A stretch of 64,000 nt of DNA from positions 42,827 through 106,826 of the forward strand of contig JAWLCE010000014.1 of assembly GCA_041687335.1 (NCBI GenBank). The letters run 5' to 3'. A program made the translations under genes and the position numbers. This document shows positions 33,376 to 42,509 of the stretch, one piece after another. The notes beneath the pieces were generated by a model. That model had not been told where the DNA came from and searched no databases. It saw only the letters and a list, made by a program, of their open reading frames with translations. This DNA comes from JAJFUE01 sp041687335. Its GTDB lineage: Bacteria; Sumerlaeota; Sumerlaeia; MVZB01. Numbering within the stretch: the stretch's first letter is position 1; every line of letters begins with the position of its first letter.

Positions 33376-34167
33376 TTGAGGTCTTTTCGTCAATTCCAGA
33401 TCGCAATGACGGTCGTCCTGCTGTGGACCCTGCTCGTCCTGTTTGGCTGCGCGCGTTTGGGCTCGGCACCCTCGGGCGCGGCGGATCCAGAAGCGGACCG
33501 ACTCGCCGGGCAACTCCTTGGCAACCTTGGCGGCCCCCGCGAACTGGGGCGCATCGCTTTCCTGCGTTATCATTTTGTCGAATCACATGATGGCCGCGAA
33601 CTGGAGCGCCGTGGGCACTGGTGGGATCGCTCCGAGGGGCGCTACCGCCTGACCGACCTGCGCCAGGGCCGCCTTTGGGTCGCTCTGCTCAATATCCGCG
33701 CCGCCCGCGGAATAATTTTTGAAGGTCAACCGCCGCAGGCTTCCGATCAGCCCGGCGCCCTGACAGAAGCACTGGCGCTGCAGATGGCCGACTCACTCTG
33801 GCTGACCGTACCGACGCGCCTGCGTGAGTCAGGCTCCCAATTAACGGTCGCGGCCGAGCAATCCATCGCCGGTCAACGGGCCATCGGACTCGATTGGACA
33901 CCGCCGCCCATCCCCGGCCGCCCTGCCCCCCAGCCGATCCGGCTGTGGTTCGAGCCCGACGGCACCCGCCTGCTCGGCTGGACCCTCCCCGCCCAGGAGC
34001 CCGCGGGCACCCCCGAACTCTGGCTGATCACGCAATGGCAACAGGTCAGGGGGTTCAACTTCCCTGTCCAGTGGGAGCGCCAGGGCATCCAAGGCCGCCA
34101 CCAGATTCAAATCGAAAACCTGTTGGCCCCGGCAACCATTGACGACGCAGTCTTTGGGATCCCCTGA
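33376..34167 (+). CDS. Hypothetical lipoprotein
   Basis: Unknown function. A signal peptide with basic n-region (RSFRQFQIAM), hydrophobic core (TVVLLWTLLVLF) and lipobox LFGC indicates an exported lipoprotein of about 263 residues. The mature part is a beta-rich domain without known motifs (HWWDRSEGRYRLTDLRQGRL; final third QWQQVRGFNFPVQWERQG). This is reminiscent of LolA/DUF-type outer-membrane lipoprotein-sorting folds, but not enough to name. I chose the TTG at 33376 (CAGG 8 bases upstream) because the ATG at 33406 would remove all positive charge from the signal peptide. It is divergent from fabD. Confidence 0.7.
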   Translation: MRSFRQFQIAMTVVLLWTLLVLFGCARLGSAPSGAADPEADRLAGQLLGNLGGPRELGRIAFLRYHFVESHDGRELERRGHWWDRSEGRYRLTDLRQGRLWVALLNIRAARGIIFEGQPPQASDQPGALTEALALQMADSLWLTVPTRLRESGSQLTVAAEQSIAGQRAIGLDWTPPPIPGRPAPQPIRLWFEPDGTRLLGWTLPAQEPAGTPELWLITQWQQVRGFNFPVQWERQGIQGRHQIQIENLLAPATIDDAVFGIP

Positions 34168-34480
34168 GCCACCCACTTCAAACCATGCCGATTTCACGCG
34201 ATTGCACCCTATTTTGTCCTCCAATTCCCATTTGTCAAAATCTGCCCCGGCTCCTCCTCGATTCTCTAATTCAAGAATTTGCGTGTAATATAAATGGAAA
34301 GGCGCTTCCGAACACTCAGCGGCGGAATCTCCTATCGCTTTCCGCTTGCCTTTTGAACCTCGCAAGGACAAAGTGATCGCTTGACTTGCAGGTTCCGGTG
34401 CAACGCCCACACCTCAAGAGAGGCGAGCGGCGCCGGACAGGCCCTAGTCCCATTTCGCCACCTCAAAGAGGAGCCAGCAG
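34168..34480. other. Gene-free region upstream of enolase
   Basis: 313 bases with no supported gene. An AT-rich patch (about 34260-34300, containing TAATATAAAT) may hold the enolase promoter, but I see no -35 box with good spacing. The remainder would be a leader of up to 180 bases. Confidence 0.5.
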
Positions 34481-35782
34481 ATGAGCACCATTATCCAGAT
34501 CGAAGGGCGCGAGATTCTTGACTCGCGCGGCAACCCGACGGTTGAAGTCGAAGTTTTGACCGAAAGCGGCGCCATCGGCCGCGCCTGCGTCCCCTCGGGC
34601 GCCTCCACCGGCGAACATGAGGCGCTGGAGCTGCGCGACGGCGACAAGGATCGCTACCTGGGCAAGGGCGTCCTTAAGGCGGTCGCCAATGTCAACGAGC
34701 TGATCGCCCCCGAAATCGTCGGCATGGACGCCACCGAGCAGCTCTCCATCGACCGCCAGATGATCGAGCTGGACGGCACCGAGACCAAAAGCAAGCTCGG
34801 CGCCAACGCGATCCTTGGCGTTTCGCTTGCCGTCGCGCGCGCGGCGGCCGAGTCGGTCGGCCTGCCGCTCTATCAGTACCTCGGCGGCGTCAATGCCAAG
34901 AACCTGCCCGTGCCGATGATGAACATCATCAACGGCGGCTCGCACGCCGACAACAACGTCGACCTGCAGGAATTCATGATCCAGCCCATCGGCGCTGCCA
35001 GCTTCCACGAGGCACTGCGCACGGGCGCTGAAATCTTCCACTCTCTCAAAAAGGTCCTCAGCGGCAAGGGTCTCAACACCGCCGTTGGCGACGAGGGCGG
35101 CTTCGCCCCCAACCTCTCCAGCAACGCCGAGGCGATCGAGGTCATTCTCGAGGCGATCGATAAGGCCGGCTACAAGGCCGGGGCCGATGTCACGATCGCG
35201 CTCGACGCCGCCGCCAGCAGCTTCTACGACAAGCAGAAGAAGCTCTATGTCATGTCGGGCGAGGGTGTCGAGAAGACCGCCGACGAGATGATCGAGTACT
35301 ACAAGGGTCTGGTCTCCAAGTATCCGATCCTCTCGATCGAGGACGGCCTGGACGAGAACGACTGGGAAGGCTTCGCCAAGCTGACCCGCGAGCTGGGCGA
35401 CCGCGTCCAGCTGGTCGGCGACGACCTGTTCGTCACCAACACCAAATTCCTCTCGCGCGGCATCGCCGAGGGCAGCGCCAATGCGATCCTGATCAAGGTC
35501 AACCAGATCGGCACGCTGACCGAGACGCTCGACGCCATCGAGATGGCCAAGCGCGCCGGCTTCACCGCCGTCGTCAGCCACCGCTCGGGCGAGACCGAGG
35601 ATTCGACCATCGCTGATATCGTCGTCGCAACCAACGCCGGCCAGATCAAGACCGGCTCGCTTTCGCGCTCCGACAGAATCGCCAAGTACAACCAGCTGCT
35701 GCGCATCGAGGCCGAACTGGGCGACACGGCGATCTACGCCGGCCGCGAAAACTTCTATAACCTGCGCCGCGGCCGCAAGTAA
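34481..35782 (+). CDS. eno: Enolase
   Basis: Glycolytic conversion of 2-phosphoglycerate to phosphoenolpyruvate; also a common RNA-degradosome partner in other bacteria. It is 433 residues. Active-site features are the GASTGEHEA loop, GDEGGFAPN, the Mg ligands in LSIEDGLDENDW and VGDDLFVTN, and the signature SHRSGETEDSTIAD. The start ATG has GAGGAG 8 bases upstream. It is monocistronic with a strong terminator. Confidence 0.97.
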   Translation: MSTIIQIEGREILDSRGNPTVEVEVLTESGAIGRACVPSGASTGEHEALELRDGDKDRYLGKGVLKAVANVNELIAPEIVGMDATEQLSIDRQMIELDGTETKSKLGANAILGVSLAVARAAAESVGLPLYQYLGGVNAKNLPVPMMNIINGGSHADNNVDLQEFMIQPIGAASFHEALRTGAEIFHSLKKVLSGKGLNTAVGDEGGFAPNLSSNAEAIEVILEAIDKAGYKAGADVTIALDAAASSFYDKQKKLYVMSGEGVEKTADEMIEYYKGLVSKYPILSIEDGLDENDWEGFAKLTRELGDRVQLVGDDLFVTNTKFLSRGIAEGSANAILIKVNQIGTLTETLDAIEMAKRAGFTAVVSHRSGETEDSTIADIVVATNAGQIKTGSLSRSDRIAKYNQLLRIEAELGDTAIYAGRENFYNLRRGRK

Positions 35783-35805
35783 TCACCCTCCGGCCATCAT
35801 ATCAA

Positions 35806-35843
35806 CGGGGCCTTTCGTTCATTGACGAAAGGCCCCGATTTTA
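35806..35843 (+). terminator. Terminator after enolase
   Basis: A perfect 13-bp stem (35806-35818 with 35825-35837) with a six-base loop is followed by ATTTTATT. It lies between convergent eno and rfaE2 and, with A-rich sequence on the other side of the stem, may act in both directions. Confidence 0.85.
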
Positions 35844-35862
35844 TTCACTGCCGCGTCGCGGC

Positions 35863-36348
35863 TCACCCGCGGCTGGCCCGAATCTTTTCGATCAGGTGGG
35901 TCGTCGACCGCCCCTGGGCTACGCTCAGCACCCGCACGTCCGCGCCCCAGCCCAGCGCCACTTCGCGCCCGACCACGCCCTCGACGCCATAGGTTCCGCC
36001 CTTGACCAGCACCTCGGGCCGCAACCGCTCCAGCAGCGGAATCGGCGTGTCCTCGCTGAACCACGTTACGAAGTCCACGCACCTCAGCCCAGCCAAAACC
36101 TCGAGCCGCTCCGCCAGCCGCAAGACCGGCCGCCCCTCGCCTTTCAGCCGCCGCACCGAATCGTCATCGTTGATCGCCACCACCAGCGCGTCGCCCAACT
36201 GACGCGCCTCCCACAGGTAACGCATGTGCCCGACGTGGAGCAGGTCAAAACAGCCGTTGGTGAAAACCAGCCGTGCCAGCCGCCCCTCCGCGCGCGCCCC
36301 ACGCAGCAGCTCATTCAATTCATCGGCTGGGTAGATCTTCTGGCGCAT
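35863..36348 (-). CDS. rfaE2: RfaE2-type heptose-1-phosphate nucleotidyltransferase
   Basis: Predicted to activate D-glycero-beta-D-manno-heptose 1-phosphate with a nucleotide for LPS or S-layer heptose. The 161-residue cytidylyltransferase-fold protein corresponds to the C-terminal half of E. coli HldE, encoded separately. Motifs: TNGCFDLLHVGHMRYL (HxGH, about 30-45), INDDDSVRRLKGEGRPV (about 59-75), LVKGG and GRSTTHLIEKI at the C-terminus. It starts exactly where the AmaP gene stops, so it is the last gene of asp23-amaP-rfaE2. Confidence 0.93.
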   Translation of the reverse strand: MRQKIYPADELNELLRGARAEGRLARLVFTNGCFDLLHVGHMRYLWEARQLGDALVVAINDDDSVRRLKGEGRPVLRLAERLEVLAGLRCVDFVTWFSEDTPIPLLERLRPEVLVKGGTYGVEGVVGREVALGWGADVRVLSVAQGRSTTHLIEKIRASRG

Positions 36349-37071
36349 TTAGCGGGACTCCCGATCGGCATCGCCCGGCTCGGCGGGTTGTGGCTCGTTC
36401 AGTTCGATCTGGGGGATCTCATCGGCGGCAGCCCCCTCGGCCGCGCCCTCACCGACCCGCGCGCGCGGTGGTGGCACCGGCTCGGCCTCCGGCTCGGTCA
36501 TCGCTCCCGGCCGCACACCCAAATTCTTCTCGTCAATGTCGAGCGTCAACTGGATGTCATCGATCTTCTCGATTCCCATGACGTGGGTCAGTCCGTCTCG
36601 GATCATCGAGCGAATCTGCTCATTGATCACCGGCAGGCTCTCGATCGGCTGCACATGGACCAGCGCCCGAATCGAGACGCTATTGCCCCCCGCCTGCCGC
36701 ACGCGCACTCGGCTGTCCACCACCGCCGGGTGCGACTCCACCTGCAGCCGCACGAACTTGATCAGCGCCCCCGGGTGAATCTGCATGATCGTCCCCCCGG
36801 TGGAACGCACCCGAAGCGCACGCGGCCGGCGCAGCCACAACACCAGCGACAACACCAGCCAGGCCAGCATCAGCCCCAGGATCAGGATGCCCCAGCCGCG
36901 CCGCGCCTCAACACTGGCCTGCGGGTGCAGCCCCTCCGGCAGCCAGCCCAAAAGGCGGCTAAAGACCGGGTCCGCGCCCAGCCCCCACAGCCCGCTCAAT
37001 GCATGATTCAGCCCGATCGCCAGCAGGATCAGAACCAACGCCAGCAGCGTCAAAGTGCGCAACGATTTCAT
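36349..37071 (-). CDS. amaP: AmaP-like membrane anchor of Asp23
   Basis: Likely membrane anchor for the neighbouring Asp23-family protein. The 240-residue protein has two N-terminal transmembrane helices (TLLALVLILLAIGLNHAL, about 7-24; WGILILGLMLAWLVLSLVLW, about 60-79), then an Asp23-like domain (about 100-180) and an acidic Pro-rich tail (about 185-240). This is the architecture of the alkaline shock response membrane anchor AmaP. In Gram-positives it sits beside asp23, as here. The link to envelope stress is known for that group only. Confidence 0.82.
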   Translation of the reverse strand: MKSLRTLTLLALVLILLAIGLNHALSGLWGLGADPVFSRLLGWLPEGLHPQASVEARRGWGILILGLMLAWLVLSLVLWLRRPRALRVRSTGGTIMQIHPGALIKFVRLQVESHPAVVDSRVRVRQAGGNSVSIRALVHVQPIESLPVINEQIRSMIRDGLTHVMGIEKIDDIQLTLDIDEKNLGVRPGAMTEPEAEPVPPPRARVGEGAAEGAAADEIPQIELNEPQPAEPGDADRESR

Positions 37072-37109
37072 GAGTGACCCTCAACAGTGAATTGTCGGTA
37101 TCGAATGCA

Positions 37110-37502
37110 TTAAGCTTCCTGAGCCGCCTCGATCGGGTGCACGCGCGGCGGCCGGGGCTTCTCTTTGGCGATGATCCCGCTGATGCGAACATTCACCGCG
37201 CGCACCCGCAGCCCCGTCATCGTCTCAACGGCATTTTTCACCGCATGCTGGAGCTGGCGAGCCGCACGATATACATCAACCCCATATTCGACATTCACCT
37301 CCAGCTCGATGGAGGCCTCGTTTTTCTTCTCATCGGTGGCAACCGAGATCCCTTTCTTGTTGCCCTTGCCACCCCAGACATCGGCCAGCGTGGAAGCACC
37401 GGCGATCCCGGCAATCCCATCCACCTCGACTGCCGCCAGCGTGCCGATCGTCGCGATGACATCATCGTTGATCTGGATCCGTCCCAAATCCTGCTCGCTC
37501 AT
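37110..37502 (-). CDS. asp23: Asp23/Gls24 family envelope stress protein
   Basis: Small Asp23/Gls24-family protein that in Firmicutes coats the membrane through AmaP. The 130-residue protein shows the family pattern: IQINDDVIATIGTLAAVEVDGIAGI near 9-33, then a beta strand block (ASIELEVNVEYGVDVYRAAR) and an AVETMTGLRVRAVNVRISGI C-terminus. I chose the ATG at 37502, preceded by GAGGAG at good distance, over the longer reading to 37553. It is the first gene of the three-gene unit. Confidence 0.9.
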   Translation of the reverse strand: MSEQDLGRIQINDDVIATIGTLAAVEVDGIAGIAGASTLADVWGGKGNKKGISVATDEKKNEASIELEVNVEYGVDVYRAARQLQHAVKNAVETMTGLRVRAVNVRISGIIAKEKPRPPRVHPIEAAQEA

Positions 37503-37701
37503 GAACTCCACGCTCCTCAAAGATCCCGGCCGATGGCCCCCATCGATTATCAATGCACAGGACTGATTTGCAAGCGAAAGGACCCCGCCCCCGCCAGGCC
37601 GAGTGGTTCTTCGCTTGTGCCTGCCGGCGCGGAAGCCGACAATGACCCCCTCGCCGCGTCGCGCGCCCGGCGGGGGTTATCTTATTTCCGGATGTTCGGT
37701 C

Positions 37702-39639
37702 ATGCGTGGGTGGTTGCTGCTTCTCGGTTGTCTCTGCTGCTGGACCTCGGCCTTGGCCGGCGACGACGCCCCGGCCGCAGAGATGCTGCGCGAATGGCTG
37801 GCCGACGGGACCGTGCCCGCGACATCGCCCTCCCCCCGCCTCGCCCCTTGGCGGGATTACATGGCGGCCAACGAAATCCCAGATCCCGCCGCCCGCGAAC
37901 GCGCGCTGCGTGAACTGCACGCCCACGCCGATTCCCCCTACCTGCAAAGCCTCATTCTGCGTGCCATCAGCGAGGACGCCGATTTCCAGAGCCGCCAGGC
38001 CCGCTTCATCCGCCGCTACGGCTATTACACCAACTGGTTCAACCGCCTGCTGGTCACAACCGGCCGCGCCCTGCAAGGAAACCTGCAGGCGGTCGCGCAG
38101 CTGGGGGTCGATGCCGCCAACGATCTCTTCCAGCCCGGCGAAGCCGACCAGCTCGAACGCCGCGCCTACAAATTGGCCCGCACGGCGCCCGCCGGCCTGG
38201 ACGAGGAGCAGGTGGCGCGGCTGCGCACCCGCGTCGAGCGTGCGCTGGCCGGCGCCGACCTTGAGCACGCGCGCTGGGCGCTGGATCATGGCGATCCCGA
38301 GGCCGCGCTCTTCTATGCCGGCCAGGCTCTCGTGTGGCGCCCTGACTGGCGCCCCGCCTTGCAGCTTCAGCATCAGGCCGCCACCGCCGCCGCCGCGCTC
38401 CGCCGCCGCGCGCTCGCCTCGACTCAGCTTGGTTACCCCGACCGTCCGCTGCGCCTTGCCGAGGCGACGTGGCTGCGCGCGCTGCTGGCCGGCACGCCCC
38501 ACCCCGCCGAATCCAATGCCGAACAGCGGCTCGCGGCTGACCTGCTCGCCTCGCCCACCGAGAGGGGCCTGGTCGAGACGGCACGCCGATTCGAGCTTGC
38601 GCTGGAAACTCATGATGACTTGCCCGCCGACACACGCCGCTGGCTCGAGGGCTGGCTCGGCTCGGCCGCGCATCATCCCGACCTGGGGCTCGAGCGCGCG
38701 CGTGCGCGCCGCCGCGGCCAGACCCTGCGCTATATCTTCCTCGGCCCCGAAACCCCGCGCCGCCAGGCCTACAAGGCCGCCACATGGTCCACCCATGCCC
38801 TCGGCGCGCTCGAGAACGTAGGGTTCTTTTACGTCTTCGAAGTCATCGGCCGCGGGGTCATGTCGGTCATCGGGCCGGTCGTCCCCGCCGAGCAGATCGT
38901 CGAGGCCCAGGCAGCCTGGTTGGCCGAGACTGACCAACTCCAATCAACCGAGGCCCGCCGGCTGGCGGACGCTCTGGCCGACGCCTATCGTCGAGACGCC
39001 CGCTACGACCAGGCCCGCGACGTGCTCGAACGGGCTGGCGAACTGACCCCCCGCGCCCGCGCACAGCTCGATCGCGAGGAGGCGCGCCGCTACGCCCGCC
39101 TCGCTCGCGAAAATCCCGCCCAGGCCGAGGCGCTGCTGGCGCGCGCGCGCGAGCTCGACCCCGACGTGACCTTCAAGCCCGCGCGCTCGCGCCCCGAGCC
39201 CCCGCGCCAGTGGCGGCTCGACTGGGCCACCCTCAGCGACTGGAGCGGCGAGCCGTTGCCCTCCGGTCTGTCCATGCCCATGGACTGGTTCGACGGCCGC
39301 GCCGACAATGCTGAGGTCACCAGCGATGGGCTCCACATGGAACGCCCCCGCGCCGACGATGCCGATCAGCGCCTCATTCTCCACTGGACCCTGCTGGAAG
39401 GTGGCGCCGCCCGGCCGTGCACGGCCCGCATCGACGAGGCGGCACTTCCCCTCCGATTGCGCGACTGGCTTGGCTTGAGCGGCGACCTCGAGGAGGAGAC
39501 CCGCGCCAAGCTGGAACGCCTCCATCGCCTGCCCATTCCCTTTGAAATCGAGGGCGGCGTCGGCTCCGGCGGCGTCGACTTCTGGCCCCAACTCCTGCCG
39601 ATCCAGAGCCGCCCCGGCGAATTGGAACTCTATCGCTAG
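37702..39639 (+). CDS. Large exported TPR-like protein, unknown function
   Basis: Unrecognised 645-residue protein. A signal peptide (RGWLLLLGCLCCWTSALAGDD) precedes an alpha-helical, Ala/Arg/Glu-rich body with TPR-like hairpins (about 180-270 and 410-510, e.g. DARYDQARDVLERAGEL). A conserved-looking segment FYVFEVIGRGVMSVIGPV near 376-393 could be membrane-associated. The C-terminal 130 residues are more beta-rich. It is similar in style, not clearly in sequence, to the exported protein at 46042-47484. The ATG at 37702 begins directly at the signal peptide; the upstream reading is unsupported. Confidence 0.75.
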   Translation: MRGWLLLLGCLCCWTSALAGDDAPAAEMLREWLADGTVPATSPSPRLAPWRDYMAANEIPDPAARERALRELHAHADSPYLQSLILRAISEDADFQSRQARFIRRYGYYTNWFNRLLVTTGRALQGNLQAVAQLGVDAANDLFQPGEADQLERRAYKLARTAPAGLDEEQVARLRTRVERALAGADLEHARWALDHGDPEAALFYAGQALVWRPDWRPALQLQHQAATAAAALRRRALASTQLGYPDRPLRLAEATWLRALLAGTPHPAESNAEQRLAADLLASPTERGLVETARRFELALETHDDLPADTRRWLEGWLGSAAHHPDLGLERARARRRGQTLRYIFLGPETPRRQAYKAATWSTHALGALENVGFFYVFEVIGRGVMSVIGPVVPAEQIVEAQAAWLAETDQLQSTEARRLADALADAYRRDARYDQARDVLERAGELTPRARAQLDREEARRYARLARENPAQAEALLARARELDPDVTFKPARSRPEPPRQWRLDWATLSDWSGEPLPSGLSMPMDWFDGRADNAEVTSDGLHMERPRADDADQRLILHWTLLEGGAARPCTARIDEAALPLRLRDWLGLSGDLEEETRAKLERLHRLPIPFEIEGGVGSGGVDFWPQLLPIQSRPGELELYR

Positions 39640-39682
39640 GGGAATCCCTCATGCGTAAACTGAGTTGAGCGCAACATTTTTT

Positions 39683-39710
39683 TTGACTTTCCGGCGATCC
39701 CCGTTACTGT
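39683..39710 (+). promoter_or_regulatory. Candidate promoter for lipoprotein gene
   Basis: TTGACT (39683-39688) and TACTGT (39705-39710) are separated by 16 bases, preceded by a T-run. Transcription would begin about 80 bases before the ATG at 39796. Confidence 0.5.
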
Positions 39711-39795
39711 GAAGGAAGAATGTCGCGCTTGTCCGCGCGCCTCCGCGCGAGCCGTCCCGCCGGCACGGCCAACCTGATCCCGAGGTAACGATCCC

Positions 39796-40410
39796 ATGCG
39801 CCAGATGTGTTTCCGCCTTTGCCCGCTGCTGCTCGCCATGCTGATGGTGGCCGGTTGCGTCCGCGTCGCCCCGCGCGCCTATGAATTCCGTTATCGGGTG
39901 CTTGAGGCCGGCGCCCCGCTGCCGGCGACGATGACCTCGCCCCTGCCGCTGGAGCTGCTCACCGAGCGCATCCTGCCCCCCGGCGAGTTCAACCGCGAGC
40001 TGGACCGACTGACGCAGGAGGGTTTCCTCCTGCACGAGGTGCAGCGCGTCGACGCCACCAACTATCACGTCTTCACTTTCCGCCGCCCGATCCGCGAGGG
40101 CTACCGCCCGACGTTGGCCCCGATGGAATTTACCGGCGTCTTCATGCCGGTCTCCCCTCAGCGCCCGGCGATCTATTACGCCTTCACCCCACGCTATCGC
40201 GGGTATGATGTAACGGTCTTTGGTGTTGGCCCGACCCCCGCAACCTTCAGCGCCGAATGGAAGGATGGCCTGCTGCGTGCCAATGTCGGATCGACCCGGC
40301 ACACCTTTGGCCTCGTCGGCGATGGCCGGGGCATCACCCACATCATGGAAACCATGCGCGCCGGCGTGCTCGACCGTCAGGTGACCAGCTTGGCGCCGAT
40401 GGGCCACTGA
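39796..40410 (+). CDS. Hypothetical lipoprotein
   Basis: Unknown function. It is 204 residues with a signal peptide ending in the lipobox VAGC (Cys21) and a beta-rich mature domain (for example VFMPVSPQRPAIYYAFTPRY). No enzyme motif is seen. It has its own promoter candidate and terminator, so it is a single-gene unit. Confidence 0.78.
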   Translation: MRQMCFRLCPLLLAMLMVAGCVRVAPRAYEFRYRVLEAGAPLPATMTSPLPLELLTERILPPGEFNRELDRLTQEGFLLHEVQRVDATNYHVFTFRRPIREGYRPTLAPMEFTGVFMPVSPQRPAIYYAFTPRYRGYDVTVFGVGPTPATFSAEWKDGLLRANVGSTRHTFGLVGDGRGITHIMETMRAGVLDRQVTSLAPMGH

Positions 40411-40430
40411 GCCAGCCCGGCCAATGACAG

Positions 40431-40464
40431 AAAACGGCGGTCCTTGCGACCGCCGTTTTTATTT
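40431..40464 (+). terminator. Terminator after lipoprotein gene
   Basis: A 12-bp stem (40431-40442 with 40448-40459) with a 5-base loop continues into TATTTG; the A-run on the left and T-run on the right make it usable in both directions for the convergent coiled-coil gene. Confidence 0.85.
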
Positions 40465-40529
40465 GTATAGCACCTGCGGCCTGCTGCGTTTGCTGCAGGT
40501 GGAAAACCATGGTTTTCGCTCAGTCGATA

Positions 40530-40766
40530 TTAATTCAGCGCCGCGCTGAGCTGCTCGACCAACTGGTCGAGTTGGCTGTCGGCCGCCGACTCAAGCTTGA
40601 CAATCTGCTCCTGGAGCTGCTCGCAACGCTGGGCCAGCTCGCCCTCGCGCCGTTCCAGCTCGTTGATCTGGACCTGCTGGTCGCGGATCACCTCATCCTT
40701 CTCCTGATTTTCCTGCTTCAGCTCACGAATGCGCTCAAGGATTGCTTCCATGCTCATCGTCGTCAT
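40530..40766 (-). CDS. Small coiled-coil protein (ZapB-like in form)
   Basis: A 78-residue protein that is almost entirely a predicted coiled coil (IRELKQENQEKDEVIRDQQ through EQIVKLESAADSQLDQL). AGGAGG lies 7 bases before the ATG at 40766. Size and heptad pattern recall ZapB or SlyX, but there is no diagnostic motif, so function is unknown. It follows the exonuclease gene in the same direction after a 114-base gap. Confidence 0.75.
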   Translation of the reverse strand: MTTMSMEAILERIRELKQENQEKDEVIRDQQVQINELERREGELAQRCEQLQEQIVKLESAADSQLDQLVEQLSAALN

Positions 40767-40880
40767 GTCGGTGCCTCCTGTGGCCTTGGGCCGCCGCGCG
40801 TGCCGCCAAACTGCACCCGCCGCCGTATCCCCCTTTATCGGCAAACCGCGCCAAACCATGAATGTGTGACAGGTTTTTTG

Positions 40881-42296
40881 TCAGGCCGGTTGGATCGGCG
40901 TCAATCCCAACTTGCGCTCAAGGCGTGCCAACCGGTGGTCAAGCGCCCTGCGATCGCGCGCCAGCCGCGCGGCGTCGCCCACCGGCCTCGGCCCCGGCCA
41001 GTCGCCATCGAGAATGTCGAGCGCGCGCAACGTCCAGCGGCGGGCCTCCGCCAGGTCGCGTCGCGCATGCTCGGCGTGCTTGGCCAGCTCGACCAGCGCC
41101 TCAAGCCGGTCGGGCCGCGCAAACCCCGCCCGCGCGCGCCACAACGCCAGTGCCTCCTCCACCCGCCCCATCCGCTTGCAGGTCATCGCCAGCAGCATTG
41201 CCAGGCGATGGCTGGCCCCATCGTCGCCGTCGGCGGCGTTCAGGCCCGCCCGCAGACGTGCCAATCCCTCCTCGCGTCGCCCTCGGGCCCACAGGATGCG
41301 CCACAGGCCACACTGGTCGGAGGGGTGCGCGAATCGCGGATCATCCGGCTGCGCCAGCGCCAGGCCCATCAGCGAAGCAAGCGCCCCCAGCGATACAATA
41401 TCCTGCACGTGGTGATCGACCACCGGCACCAGTTGCCTTGGGTCCGCGCCACGCATGCAGTTAAAGTAAATGCCCGGAATCAGCATGCCCGGCACGTCGC
41501 TCAGCCGGCGCACCGCCAGCATCTCGCGCTCGACCGTGCCGAGCGAGCAGTCAGGCAGCCGCCCGCGCCACAGCCGCCGCGCCGGCGCCAGCAGGTCCAG
41601 GTGCAGCTCGGGCAGCGGGGGCCGGCGCCGCTGCATTCGCCAGCGCGCCGTCAGCAACGGCAGGTCGAACCCCCGGCCGTTATAGGTCACCAGCGCCCGC
41701 GCCACGCTGAGCCGCTCCTCGAGCGCCGCCAGCAAAGCCGGCTCGTCGCCGAAGTCTTCCATGAAAAACTGCTCGACGATGAAACCGCTGGCGGTGAAAC
41801 GGCCCAAGCCCGCAAGAAAAACATACGTCCCTGTTCCATGCGAAAGGCCGGTTGTCTCAGTATCCAGGTAAAGGATCTGGTCGGGGGTCAACTCGAGCCA
41901 GCGCTCGTCGCCCGTCAGCGCGGCCAGCGCATCGGCATCGGGCGCCGCCGCCGTCGGCGCTGGACAGCGGTAGCCCTGCCGCGTGGCGCGCCCGTCAATC
42001 GTCACGGCGGTCAATAGCCGCCAGCAGCGCCCGCCGCTTACATGCTCGAGCGCCTCGGCCTCCGGAAACAGTCGCCCAAAGTATCCAGCCGTGCCCGGCA
42101 CTGCCGGGGCGAGGGACGATTCCTCCGGGTCCCGCTGCGGCTTACGCGGCGGCGGCAACTGCGAGCCCAACATCAGGCCCGCCCGCTGCATCTGGCGCAG
42201 CAGGTCAAGCCGGCGGGCGGCCGGATCGGGCGCGTCGGCGGGCGTTGCGGCAGGGGCGGACGGCGGGGCGGGCGGGGCTGGGCGATCCTCGTTCAC
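40881..42296 (-). CDS. DnaQ-like (RNase H fold) exonuclease with TPR tail
   Basis: Predicted 3'-5' exonuclease of the YprB/RNase H-like group. In the 471-residue protein a Pro-rich N-terminus (about 1-60) precedes the nuclease domain (about 130-310). The DEDD-type acidic residues appear in LYLDTETTGLSHGTGTYVF, TYNGRGFDLPLL and HHVQDIVSLGALASL. The C-terminal 150 residues look like TPR helices. The start at GTG 42296 (GGAG just upstream) is tentative. A much longer reading exists upstream only because it runs antisense through the glycosyltransferase gene. Confidence 0.85.
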   Translation of the reverse strand: MNEDRPAPPAPPSAPAATPADAPDPAARRLDLLRQMQRAGLMLGSQLPPPRKPQRDPEESSLAPAVPGTAGYFGRLFPEAEALEHVSGGRCWRLLTAVTIDGRATRQGYRCPAPTAAAPDADALAALTGDERWLELTPDQILYLDTETTGLSHGTGTYVFLAGLGRFTASGFIVEQFFMEDFGDEPALLAALEERLSVARALVTYNGRGFDLPLLTARWRMQRRRPPLPELHLDLLAPARRLWRGRLPDCSLGTVEREMLAVRRLSDVPGMLIPGIYFNCMRGADPRQLVPVVDHHVQDIVSLGALASLMGLALAQPDDPRFAHPSDQCGLWRILWARGRREEGLARLRAGLNAADGDDGASHRLAMLLAMTCKRMGRVEEALALWRARAGFARPDRLEALVELAKHAEHARRDLAEARRWTLRALDILDGDWPGPRPVGDAARLARDRRALDHRLARLERKLGLTPIQPA

Positions 42297-42509
42297 AGGC
42301 TCCAGCTTAGCCCCCGCCCGCCCCCGCCGCCAAGGCCAAAACCGCCCCTGCCCGTGCCCATTTTCAGTGTTTGGACACACCGGTCTGCTCAACCTCCTCG
42401 GCCGATGCGAAGACCTACTTGCCAATACCGGTGGCCGACTCGTACACTGTCCGCCTGTGACCCGCCGCCCCCAGCTGCGGGAATCCATCGGAAGCCGCGG
42501 GCGGAACGC

